46,818 bases of DNA from contig NZ_BONY01000074.1 of NCBI RefSeq assembly GCF_016862955.1, positions 1 to 46,818 of the forward strand. The letters are read 5' to 3'. Positions 25,989 through 32,849 of this stretch are shown piece after piece. Numbering within the stretch: position 1 is the first letter of the stretch; every line of letters starts with the position of its first letter. The notes under the pieces are model-generated. The model saw nothing but the letters and a program-made list of their open reading frames with translations. It was not told where the DNA came from and searched no databases. The position numbers were made by a program, and so were the translations under genes. This DNA is from Rhizocola hellebori. Lineage in GTDB: Bacteria > Actinomycetota > Actinomycetes > Mycobacteriales > Micromonosporaceae.

Positions 25989-26494
25989 GTCAGCACACCC
26001 TCCCGTGAAAAGTCGTCGAGCTCCGGTGCCAGCTGACGCAGCCGGGTCAGGGCAAGGCTGGTCTGGCTTTTGACGGTGCCCTCGGAACAGCCGAGAACCT
26101 GCGCCGCATCCGATACCGGCAGATCCTCGAAGAAGCGCAACACCACCACCGCCCGCTGCCGCGGCGTCAGCCGGGACAGGGCACGCTGCAGCACCACCCG
26201 GCGCACCACGTCCTCCGCCTCATCGGCGCTGGGCGCGGGCTCGGGAATGCTGTCGGTCGCCGTCTCCAGCCGGGTCTTGCGCCAGATGGACACGTGCTCG
26301 TGATAGAGCACCCGGCGCACATAGGCATCCGGCGCACCCGAGCGGCGGATCCTCTTCCAATGCTGCGCAACCTTTTCCAGCGAGGCCTGCAGCAGATCCT
26401 CGGCTGCGTGGTGGTCACCGGTCAGCAGGAAGGCGATCCGTGATAGGCGAGCTATCCGCGCCTGCAGGAACTCGCCGAAGTCGTCGTCTTCCAC
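25985..26494 (-). CDS. SigE-family ECF sigma factor
   Basis: 169 aa, GTG start at 26494. Sigma-2 region at about 8-70 (FLQARIARLSRIAFLLTGDHHAAEDLLQASLEKV, YVRRVLYHEHVSIWR) and sigma-4 at about 105-155 (LSRLTPRQRAVVVLRFFED, VSDAAQVLGCSEGTVKSQTSLALTRL). This is the SigE-like group common in streptomycetes and Micromonosporaceae. The stop overlaps the start of a single-span membrane protein, the usual sigma/anti-sigma order. No zinc-finger motif is present in the partner. It lies 58 nt downstream of the type VII substrate gene on the same strand, so read-through from the secretion locus is possible. Confidence 0.9.
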   Translation of the reverse strand: MEDDDFGEFLQARIARLSRIAFLLTGDHHAAEDLLQASLEKVAQHWKRIRRSGAPDAYVRRVLYHEHVSIWRKTRLETATDSIPEPAPSADEAEDVVRRVVLQRALSRLTPRQRAVVVLRFFEDLPVSDAAQVLGCSEGTVKSQTSLALTRLRQLAPELDDFSREGVLT

Positions 26495-26552
26495 ACCCCA
26501 TTACACGTGATCTCAGCGCGGCCCGTTGGAGGCAGTTTCTCTGCCGCCCGGT

Positions 26553-27773
26553 TCAGCTGTTGAGCACCGATGGGGCGGCATCGTCGTCGGGGTCGGCCCA
26601 GTCCACCGGGTCGGGCGCGTGCCAGGCCCGGTCCGGCGAGCTCACCGAGCCGCCGACGCCCGCTGGGGCGATGCCGCCTGCCCCGGTAGCTCCGGGGGCG
26701 ACCCCGCCCATGGGCGCCATCGGCATCGCGCCACCTGTCCCGCCCATGCCCGCCGCGGATGCGCCGGCGCCGCCGACACTTCCCGAGGCGCCCGTCGCGC
26801 CGGAGCCGCCGGAACCGCTCGAGCCGCCGGAACCACCGGAACCGCTCGAGCCACCAGAACCGCCGCCGGAGCCGGAGCTGCCGGAGGTACCTGAGTGGGC
26901 AGACGTGGAGGAGGTGGACTGACCGCCACCGGCGACCTCGACACCGAGCGTATGACCAGCGAGATGGCCCGGGCGCAGGGACTGTGCCCAACCCGAAGCG
27001 CCGCCAAGGACTCCTGACCCGAGCGAGAGGTGATGGGACTGGGTGGATGAGGCAGCCGGGCCCGAGGAGGTGTGCTGTCCGTGCCCGTGGTGGCTTCCAT
27101 GGTCGCGGCCGTGATCGCGACTGTGGCCGTGGCCGTGATCACGACTGTGGCCGTGGCCGTGCGTCGCCCCACCCGGACCGGCCCCTGCTCCGACGCCGCT
27201 GGCCAGGCCCGTGCCGACCGCGCCGGAGGCGGGCAGGTCCATCGGCGCCTCGGGAACCATCACCGGCCACCTGCCGTGATCGGCCACGCGATAGTCGGCG
27301 GCGAGCTTGGCGATGAGGCGCACCATGCGTTCGTGTGCCTGTGCCCTTTCCACCGAAGGCAACACCCGGCCCAGGCTCCTGCCGACCACACCGTCGACGA
27401 GATCGCCGACCGAGAAGGCTGAATTCGGCACCAGCGCGGGTGGCGGCTCGGCCCGGTGCTGGGTCTCGCGCAACGAGGAAGCCATGACCGACAAGCCTGT
27501 CCGCAGCGCGTCGGCCTCATCGGCCAGGGTCTGCGCGTAACGCGCGATCAACTCCAGCCGGTAGTGGAACTCGCGGCTGCCCTGGCTGCTCCAGGCGGGC
27601 AGCAGCCGTTGCAGATCGTGGCGCAACGCGGCCGCGATGGTGCCCGCGGTGTCGCCGAGGGAGGCCCAGGTGTCGGCGACGGTGTCGACCTGAGGCGACG
27701 ACCCGGCCTGCAGCATCCGGTAAAGCTCCTGATGGCTCAGGTGCTTGTAGCGCTCGTAGAATTCGTCAGCCAT
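26553..27773 (-). CDS. T7SS substrate-like protein: WXG100-type head, histidine-rich repeat, Gly/Ser tail
   Basis: 406 aa from ATG 27773, overlapping the upstream small gene by 8 bp (ATG 27785 and TTG 27791 are in-frame alternatives). Residues 1-110 form a helical hairpin with W61-SSQG at the turn (LPAWSSQGSREF), the WXG100/PPE pattern. A second helical part is at 120-165. Residues 205-234 hold 12 histidines, including two copies of GHGHSRDH. Residues about 285-340 are Gly/Ser repeats, and the tail is PDPVDWADPDDDAAPSVLNS. Placement beside eccB and the WXG-like fold support secretion by this T7SS. The His-rich part may bind metal ions; that is inference. Confidence 0.75.
   Translation of the reverse strand: MADEFYERYKHLSHQELYRMLQAGSSPQVDTVADTWASLGDTAGTIAAALRHDLQRLLPAWSSQGSREFHYRLELIARYAQTLADEADALRTGLSVMASSLRETQHRAEPPPALVPNSAFSVGDLVDGVVGRSLGRVLPSVERAQAHERMVRLIAKLAADYRVADHGRWPVMVPEAPMDLPASGAVGTGLASGVGAGAGPGGATHGHGHSRDHGHGHSRDHGRDHGSHHGHGQHTSSGPAASSTQSHHLSLGSGVLGGASGWAQSLRPGHLAGHTLGVEVAGGGQSTSSTSAHSGTSGSSGSGGGSGGSSGSGGSGGSSGSGGSGATGASGSVGGAGASAAGMGGTGGAMPMAPMGGVAPGATGAGGIAPAGVGGSVSSPDRAWHAPDPVDWADPDDDAAPSVLNS
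27111..27158 (-). repeat. 24-bp tandem repeat encoding the His-rich octapeptide
   Basis: Two adjacent 24-bp units (27111-27134 and 27135-27158) differ at one base (gtgatcgcgactg / gtgatcacgactg). Each encodes GHGHSRDH on the minus strand. Partial further copies flank them. Confidence 0.85.
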
Positions 27774-28137
27774 GGACGCGACCATGCTCAAGCCCTTCGC
27801 CGATCAGGCGCAGGATGTCGGACAGGTTGGCGGTGTTGAGCGCCTCCACCGAGTGGTAATCGGCGATGATGGCGGCCGTGGCCGCGTGCGCCGCGGTCAG
27901 CGCGACGATGAGGCGGCGTAACCGGGCAAGGTATTCCTCGCGCAGCTGCTGATGCCGCTCCCCGGTGTGCTTGGCATCCTCGAACCCGCCCAGGGCCGGC
28001 GACGCACCGGTCGCGCCCACCACCGCCGGATCGATTCTGGCCAGCATCGCGTAGGCCTCGTCGAGCCGTGCCTGGAGGGTCCGATGGAAGTCGGCGAGCG
28101 ACAGGGTGTCGACGACGACGAAGTCTTCCGCGCCCAT
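27766..28137 (-). CDS. Small WXG100-like helical protein
   Basis: 123 aa, ATG 28137. Two long predicted helices (FHRTLQARLDEAYAMLARI and RHQQLREEYLARLRRLIVALTAAHAATAAIIADYHSVEALN) are separated by a Gly-rich turn (GATGASPALGGF). The canonical WXG is missing (GGF in its place), but Y94-HSV-E98 fits the YxxxD/E export motif of type VII substrates, just after the second helix. It overlaps the larger substrate gene by 8 bp, suggesting a heterodimeric PE/PPE-like pair. TAGACT ends 7 nt before the ATG and there is no ribosome site, so a leaderless transcript is plausible despite the upstream eccB gene being only 30 nt away. Confidence 0.65.
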   Translation of the reverse strand: MGAEDFVVVDTLSLADFHRTLQARLDEAYAMLARIDPAVVGATGASPALGGFEDAKHTGERHQQLREEYLARLRRLIVALTAAHAATAAIIADYHSVEALNTANLSDILRLIGEGLEHGRVHG

Positions 28138-28144
28138 GCCGCAT

Positions 28145-28150
28145 AGTCTA
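28145..28150 (-). promoter_or_regulatory. -10-like element for the small T7SS gene
   Basis: TAGACT (minus strand, 28150 to 28145) is separated by exactly 7 nt from ATG 28137. No clear -35 element. It is consistent with leaderless initiation. Confidence 0.4.
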
Positions 28151-28167
28151 ATCGATACGCCTCACTT

Positions 28168-29586
28168 CTAGGAGCTAGGCCGAACAGGCGAAACCGCCGG
28201 TGCTCCAGCGAAACGCGTCGCCGCGTCGGGATCAAGGGAGGGCGCGGTGGGCACCAGGGCGAGGATCGATGCTGGTACCGGCACCGGGCGGACCCCGCCA
28301 TAGCCCAGCGAAGTGAGCACCTGATCGGATTTGTCACGCGGCATCGGGTACTTCAAGCCCTGATCGGTGACCAGAAAGATGGCACCCGCGGCGGACTCCT
28401 GCAGGGTGCTCACCACGGCCGCGTGCCCGCCCGGGACGGTGACCCGATCGGCGGTGACCACTCCGTCGCTTCCCAGCCCACCCGCGATCGGGGCCGCTTC
28501 GTCCACGGTCACGCCATCGGCGATCTGGGCGTAGGCCTCGACGGTGATCTGCGGCTGCGCCCGCTCGCCCGGCCCCCGGTACGCGGCACACGCCATCGCG
28601 GGCGCACCACCCGCCCGCAGCGCGGGTATGGCTCCAGGAAACCCGGACGGCTCAAGCCTGGCCTCGGTCAGCGCCCGGCCGGCCTCCTGAGTGGAGATGT
28701 CCGTGGCCGGGGTTCCGCCCGCCAGCAGCAGCCGGGTCATCACCTCGCCGATCGGGGAAAGCCCGCTGGCAAGCATGACGTAATGCTGTGCCCCGCCCCG
28801 GAACAGCTGACCGATCTTGGCCGACTTGCCGTCGACCTGCCGCGAAGCCGTGCTTCCTGAGCCGGGCACGGTCGCGGCGACGAGGTCGGGCCCGGCGGGG
28901 ATGGCGTTGAGGAACGCCTCACCCACCGCGATCGGCCGCACCGCAGCCCATTCCAGCGCGGTCAGCGTGGTGTTGCCCCGTACCAGCAGCCGGTGATCAT
29001 GCCAGAGCAGAAAGAGCCCGGCCGGGCCGCCGCTGACCAGCAGCCCACGCTCGTCGAGCCCGGCGCCACCGGGCGGGATCCGGCCCGCGAACACGTGGGT
29101 GGCGATCTGCACCGAGGTCGCCGAACGCGGCGCGCTGCACACGCTCCAGGGCAGGCCGAGCAGGGACGAGCGCCCCGGCAGGGTGTCCGGCGCGTTGGCT
29201 ATCCCGACTGCCCGGCCGCGTGGAATGTCCAAAAGCGAGCGTGCGGACATGGGCACCACAGGCGGGTTGGCCTGGCCCAGGATGAGCCGGGCCGAGGTGT
29301 AGTTGAGCACGGGGTGCAGTTTTCCTTGCAGATAAAGGTATCTGGCACCGGTCTCGCGCTCGATGAGCAGCGTGTTCTCGGCGGGACGGCGGCCGCCCGG
29401 GTTGAGCAGGCCGTAGACGCCCACCACCGCCAGAACGATCGCGGCCACCATGACACTGCCGAACACCGCCATGGCCAGCCGCCGCATGGGCAGGTCAGGC
29501 GCCTCGGGCTCACCGGACAGCAACGCGGAGATGATGCGGCGCGTGACAAACCGATGTGCCTGCACTTGCTCGCGCCTGGTCCGCAT
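28168..29586 (-). CDS. eccB: Type VII secretion protein EccB
   Basis: 472 aa. The start ATG 29586 gives the family-typical beginning MRTRREQVQAHRFVTRRIISALLSGE, a basic helix before one membrane span at about 40-65. An upstream in-frame start would overlap eccE. The outer part has the repeated EccB elements: LIERETGARYLYLQGKLHPVLNYTSARLILG, IPRGRAVGIANAPDTLP, SVCSAPR (paired later with MACAAYRGPG), and the C-terminal FLVTDQGLKYPMP..VLTSLGYGGVRPVPVPASILALVPTAPSLDP. EccB is an ESX membrane-complex subunit with a periplasmic domain. Its promoter lies back-to-back with that of eccE. Confidence 0.95.
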   Translation of the reverse strand: MRTRREQVQAHRFVTRRIISALLSGEPEAPDLPMRRLAMAVFGSVMVAAIVLAVVGVYGLLNPGGRRPAENTLLIERETGARYLYLQGKLHPVLNYTSARLILGQANPPVVPMSARSLLDIPRGRAVGIANAPDTLPGRSSLLGLPWSVCSAPRSATSVQIATHVFAGRIPPGGAGLDERGLLVSGGPAGLFLLWHDHRLLVRGNTTLTALEWAAVRPIAVGEAFLNAIPAGPDLVAATVPGSGSTASRQVDGKSAKIGQLFRGGAQHYVMLASGLSPIGEVMTRLLLAGGTPATDISTQEAGRALTEARLEPSGFPGAIPALRAGGAPAMACAAYRGPGERAQPQITVEAYAQIADGVTVDEAAPIAGGLGSDGVVTADRVTVPGGHAAVVSTLQESAAGAIFLVTDQGLKYPMPRDKSDQVLTSLGYGGVRPVPVPASILALVPTAPSLDPDAATRFAGAPAVSPVRPSS

Positions 29587-29592
29587 GCGCGC

Positions 29593-29617
29593 AATCCTAA
29601 GACGGCGTCGTAGGATT
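29593..29617. promoter_or_regulatory. Palindromic divergent promoter pair of eccB and eccE
   Basis: AATCCTA (29593-29599) and TAGGATT (29611-29617) form a perfect inverted repeat with an 11-nt centre. Each arm places TAGGAT exactly 7 nt before a start codon: ATG 29586 (eccB, minus) and ATG 29624 (eccE, plus). Each could be a leaderless -10 element. AGGA in the arm could alternatively act as a weak ribosome site at 8-9 nt. Confidence 0.55.
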
Positions 29618-29623
29618 TTGTCT

Positions 29624-30718
29624 ATGTCTGTGACCGCGGGCCGGTTCGGCACCGCTCAGCTGGTGGCTGTCGAGCTGGCCGCGCTCGCCGGGGGCGGTGC
29701 GGCCGTCGCCGGTCCGCCGGTCGCGCTTGGCCTGGGCGGCGCAGCGGCTGTGCTGCTGGGCGGCGCGTTGGGGCGGGCCCGGGGCCGATGGTTCTATGAG
29801 AGCGCCGCCGCCCGCCTGCGGCACCGCTGGCGGGTGATGACACCACCCAGCCAGCTGGCCGGGCTGGCACCCGATCTGACGGTCCTGCCCATCACCGACC
29901 GGGGCAACGCGATCGGCATCGGCCAGGACAGGATGGGCTGGTTCGGCGCGGTGGCGATCACCGGATTGGACGGTCACGTCACGCTGCGCCTGGACTGGCT
30001 GGCCCGGCTGCTGTCCGACTTTTCGGTGCCGGTCACCAGCCTGCAGGTGGTGGTCAGGCAGGCGCCGTTCGCGCACCCGCCCGATGAGCGCACCCACTGC
30101 GCGATGTCCTATCGCGAGCTGCTGGGCAGCGGGCCGGTGCCGGTAAACCGCGAGGTCTGGCTGGCCGTGCGGCTGGGGCCTTCCGACGCGGCCGATGCCG
30201 CGGCCGGGCGCGGTGGCGGGGTGGCCGGCGTGCACAAGGCGATGACCGCCGTGCTCGCCCGCATCGGCACGGCACTTACCGCTTCGGGTTTGGTTCATCG
30301 GGTACTGGACGCGCCCACCCTGCGCAGAACCCTCCTGGTCACCTGTGGCGTGCCCCGCGTCGGCGGGGTTCGCGAAAAGTGGACCGGCTGGCACTCCGGG
30401 GGCCTGGTGCACCTGGGCTTCGCCGTGCGCGCCTGGCCGGCGAACCCGCCCCCGGGATTGATCAACCAGCTGGCCCAGGTGCCGGGCGCCTCGGTGGTGA
30501 ACACCGCCGTCGTGCTTCGCCCGACCGGCTCGCCCCAGCCCGCGGTGCGGGTGCTGCTGCGGGTGGCCTGCGCCGCCGACCGGATAGCCGAATGCGCACG
30601 CCAGGCCCACCGCACCGCGAATCAGTTGGGCACCAAGCTGATCCGGCTCGACGGCGAACACGCCGCGGCCGTCTACGCGACCGCCCCCACCGGCGCCCCG
30701 TTTGGAGTCACGCCATGA
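29624..30718 (+). CDS. eccE: Type VII secretion protein EccE
   Basis: 364 aa from ATG 29624. Two adjacent hydrophobic helices near the N-terminus (about 10-50, LVAVELAALAGGGAAVAGPPVA and GGAAAVLLGGALG), then the cytoplasmic EccE domain. That domain contains GIGQDRMGWFGAVAITG, TSLQVVVRQAPFAHPPDERTHC, SYRELLGSGPVPVNREVWLAVRL, LARIGTALTASGLVHRVLD and REKWTGWHSGGLVHLGFAVRAWP. EccE sits at the rim of the ESX membrane complex. The gene faces away from eccB across 37 bp and is coupled to the next gene by a 4-bp ATGA overlap. A longer open frame upstream overlaps eccB and is not used. Confidence 0.92.
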   Translation: MSVTAGRFGTAQLVAVELAALAGGGAAVAGPPVALGLGGAAAVLLGGALGRARGRWFYESAAARLRHRWRVMTPPSQLAGLAPDLTVLPITDRGNAIGIGQDRMGWFGAVAITGLDGHVTLRLDWLARLLSDFSVPVTSLQVVVRQAPFAHPPDERTHCAMSYRELLGSGPVPVNREVWLAVRLGPSDAADAAAGRGGGVAGVHKAMTAVLARIGTALTASGLVHRVLDAPTLRRTLLVTCGVPRVGGVREKWTGWHSGGLVHLGFAVRAWPANPPPGLINQLAQVPGASVVNTAVVLRPTGSPQPAVRVLLRVACAADRIAECARQAHRTANQLGTKLIRLDGEHAAAVYATAPTGAPFGVTP

Positions 30719-31404
30719 GGAAAACGGCCGCGCCCGAGCACGGCCTGCGGGCCGGGCTGGGTGCGCTATCGGTGGAAGCCGGGCACGCCGCGCTGGTGCT
30801 GGGCCGTGACCAGACCGGCGCCGCGGTCTCCATGCAGCTGTTCCGGCCACAGCCGACAGTGGTCACGCTCGTCGGCGGGTGGTGGGCCGCACGCATACTG
30901 CTGTTCCGCTGCTTGGGTTTGGGCGTGCAGGTGGCGGTGCGGGCCGCGGGTGGCCTGGCCAACACGGCCCAGTGGACCGAGCTGGACGCCGCCGCCGGGG
31001 CCACCGGCCAGCGGGTCTGGCCCATGCCCGGCGACGTTTTATCCTGGCAGCCAACGGAAGTGACGCGGCTCCTGCTGCACCTCTACGACACCGGGCCGGC
31101 CGGGCCGCCGGTGCAGCCGAGCCTGGGCAGCTGGCAAACCCAGCTCACCGTGCTGCCGCAAGCAACCGCGGCCGGCGCCTGGGCCATCGCCGGCGCCGAC
31201 GTGGTGCTGGCCCAGCGGATGGAATGGGAAGAGGCAGTGGTGCTGGCCAACGCCCTCGGGCTCGGCGAGCCGACGGTCGCCCTGCTGACCTCACTGGAAA
31301 GCGACATGGTGGCGGTCTGCGCCCGCGGCATGAACACCTACGCCTGGCTAGCCCCCACCTCCGTAGAACGCCGCCTCTTCGGAAATAACCCAGGCGCGCG
31401 GTAG
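30715..31404 (+). CDS. T7SS-associated protein coupled to eccE
   Basis: 229 aa, ATG overlapping the eccE stop (ATGA). No signal peptide or clear membrane helix. Alpha-beta composition with LGALSVEAGHAALVLGRDQTGAAVSMQLF, PTVVTLVGGWWAARILLFRCLGLGVQVAVRA, MPGDVLSWQPTEVTRLLLHLYDTG and a C-terminal VLAQRMEWEEAVVLANALGL. I do not recognise a named family. The second segment (a nucleotide-handling-like VTLVGGWWAARIL..R) recalls the way FtsK/EccC-type proteins or EccE rims contact partners, but no Walker motif is present. Strict coupling to eccE suggests a cytoplasmic accessory of the membrane complex. Confidence 0.7.
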   Translation: MRKTAAPEHGLRAGLGALSVEAGHAALVLGRDQTGAAVSMQLFRPQPTVVTLVGGWWAARILLFRCLGLGVQVAVRAAGGLANTAQWTELDAAAGATGQRVWPMPGDVLSWQPTEVTRLLLHLYDTGPAGPPVQPSLGSWQTQLTVLPQATAAGAWAIAGADVVLAQRMEWEEAVVLANALGLGEPTVALLTSLESDMVAVCARGMNTYAWLAPTSVERRLFGNNPGAR

Positions 31405-31407
31405 CCG

Positions 31408-31424
31408 CGCGCTAAAGCAGCGCG
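31408..31424. terminator. Short hairpin between convergent eccE operon and eccD
   Basis: CGCGCT (31408-31413) pairs with AGCGCG (31419-31424), loop AAAGC, in the 38-bp convergent gap. Weak evidence for a shared terminator. Confidence 0.4.
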
Positions 31425-31442
31425 TGAAGCGACCCTCCAATT

Positions 31443-32831
31443 TCACCCCCGGATGGTGCGGATCCAGGCGTAGAGGCCGCATACCCACATGGCTAGGGGG
31501 ACCAGGCCGAGGATGAGGACGATCTCCAGCAGGTCGAGGAGCCTTCCCCAGATCGGTGAGCGGCGGCTGGCGCGGCGGGCTAGGCCGAAACCGATGCTGA
31601 TGGCCGCGATCGCGATGGTGACGCCGAGAATCGCGGTCAGGCGCGTCTGGTACCCAGCGGAAAGGAAAAGGGCCAAAATCGTTGCGCCCAGGGCGATCGC
31701 GCCGCAGCACAGCAGGCACAAGCGCTGGGCGCGGCTGCGAAACAGGCGGGCGCGCGCCATCAGCACCAGACCGAGCACAGCGGCCAGGGCCACCCCGGCG
31801 GTGCCCGCGGTGGAGGTGGAAACAGCAGCCGCAGCCCCGATCAACGAGACCGCGCCCAGCATGCCGGTGAGGAAACCCTCGGCGCGGGCCGACCGCTGCA
31901 GCACCCGGGCGCCGTCCACGGTCTCGGTGTCGCTCTTGAGCGCCTCGGCCTCGGTCGGCACGGTCGGGATGGGCAGACGGGCCAGGCGATAGGCGAACAT
32001 CGGCAGCGCGGGCAGGGTGGCGAAGGCGAAGGTGGCCACGATCGCCGCCGCTGCCGGTGCGGCGACGCCGAAGACCAGGCAGACCGCGGCTGTCAGTTGC
32101 AAAGCGACAGTGACCACGCCGATGGCCAGGAAGAAGGGTGCCGCATCGACCACCCCGATCGCCGCGACAACGGTCACCAGCAGCACAGCCGTCACCGCGA
32201 GCAGCACATGCGGGCCGGCCAGCGAACCCAGCGAGCGATCCTCGGCGGTGATCAGGAGCCCGCCGACGGCCGCGTAGACCATCGCGACCGCGGCGACCAC
32301 CACACCGGCGCCGCTGTCGCCCACCGCACGCGCCAGAATCACGGCGGTCACCAGCATCACCAAGGCGGTGGCGAGCCCGATCAGGCCGGGCAGCAGCTGC
32401 GGAGGCCCGCTGAAAAGCAGCACCGCGGCACCGCCCAGCAACGCGACCGCGCCCAGCGTGAGCCCGAACAGGCGGGTCATCGCCGGCACCCAGCGGCCCG
32501 GCCGGTCGTTGGTGGCGGTCGCTACCGCGTCCACCACGTCGTCGAACAGGAGCATCGGCGCCTCGCCCCCATGCGGGCGCAGATAGAGCAGCTCGCCGTC
32601 GCGAACCTCCAATTGGAACGGAGTGCGCGAGCTGTCCAGCGCCATGCCGCCAAGACGCGACAAGGCCCAGCCCGCAGCCGCGCCGTCGCCGGCCTCCTCG
32701 CCGCCGGCGTAGTGCAGCAAGGTCGGCAGCAGGTCGGCCAGCGGCACGTCTGACGGCAGCGCTAGGTCGATCCGCGTGCGCGGTGCAACAAGCGTGATCC
32801 GGCTAAGCCCGGCGTCCCCTACACTGGCCAC
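31443..32831 (-). CDS. eccD: Type VII secretion integral membrane protein EccD
   Basis: 462 aa, GTG start at 32831. Residues 9-95 are the ubiquitin-like EccD domain ([65 protein letters not shown]). About eleven membrane helices run from residue about 120 to the end, with one cytoplasmic loop ([40 protein letters not shown]) that is conserved in the family. EccD forms the lipid-filled transmembrane vestibule of the ESX complex. There is no ribosome site; TAATCT precedes the GTG by 6 nt. Its promoter region overlaps completely with that of eccC on the other strand. Confidence 0.94.
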   Translation of the reverse strand: MASVGDAGLSRITLVAPRTRIDLALPSDVPLADLLPTLLHYAGGEEAGDGAAAGWALSRLGGMALDSSRTPFQLEVRDGELLYLRPHGGEAPMLLFDDVVDAVATATNDRPGRWVPAMTRLFGLTLGAVALLGGAAVLLFSGPPQLLPGLIGLATALVMLVTAVILARAVGDSGAGVVVAAVAMVYAAVGGLLITAEDRSLGSLAGPHVLLAVTAVLLVTVVAAIGVVDAAPFFLAIGVVTVALQLTAAVCLVFGVAAPAAAAIVATFAFATLPALPMFAYRLARLPIPTVPTEAEALKSDTETVDGARVLQRSARAEGFLTGMLGAVSLIGAAAAVSTSTAGTAGVALAAVLGLVLMARARLFRSRAQRLCLLCCGAIALGATILALFLSAGYQTRLTAILGVTIAIAAISIGFGLARRASRRSPIWGRLLDLLEIVLILGLVPLAMWVCGLYAWIRTIRG

Positions 32832-32836
32832 CGCGA

Positions 32837-32843
32837 TAGATTA
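32837..32843. promoter_or_regulatory. Completely overlapping divergent -10 elements of eccD and eccC
   Basis: The 7-bp TAGATTA reads TAGATT on the plus strand (32837-32842, 7 nt before ATG 32850 of eccC) and TAATCT on the minus strand (32843-32838, 6 nt before GTG 32831 of eccD). The gap between the two start codons is only 18 bp. If both are used, RNA polymerase could occupy only one direction at a time. Confidence 0.5.
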
Positions 32844-32849
32844 CCTACA

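Noticed and set aside
29450-29623. Upstream extension of eccE into eccB
   Set aside because: It would overlap eccB by over 130 bp; ATG 29624 gives a normal EccE N-terminus and the palindromic promoter spacing.
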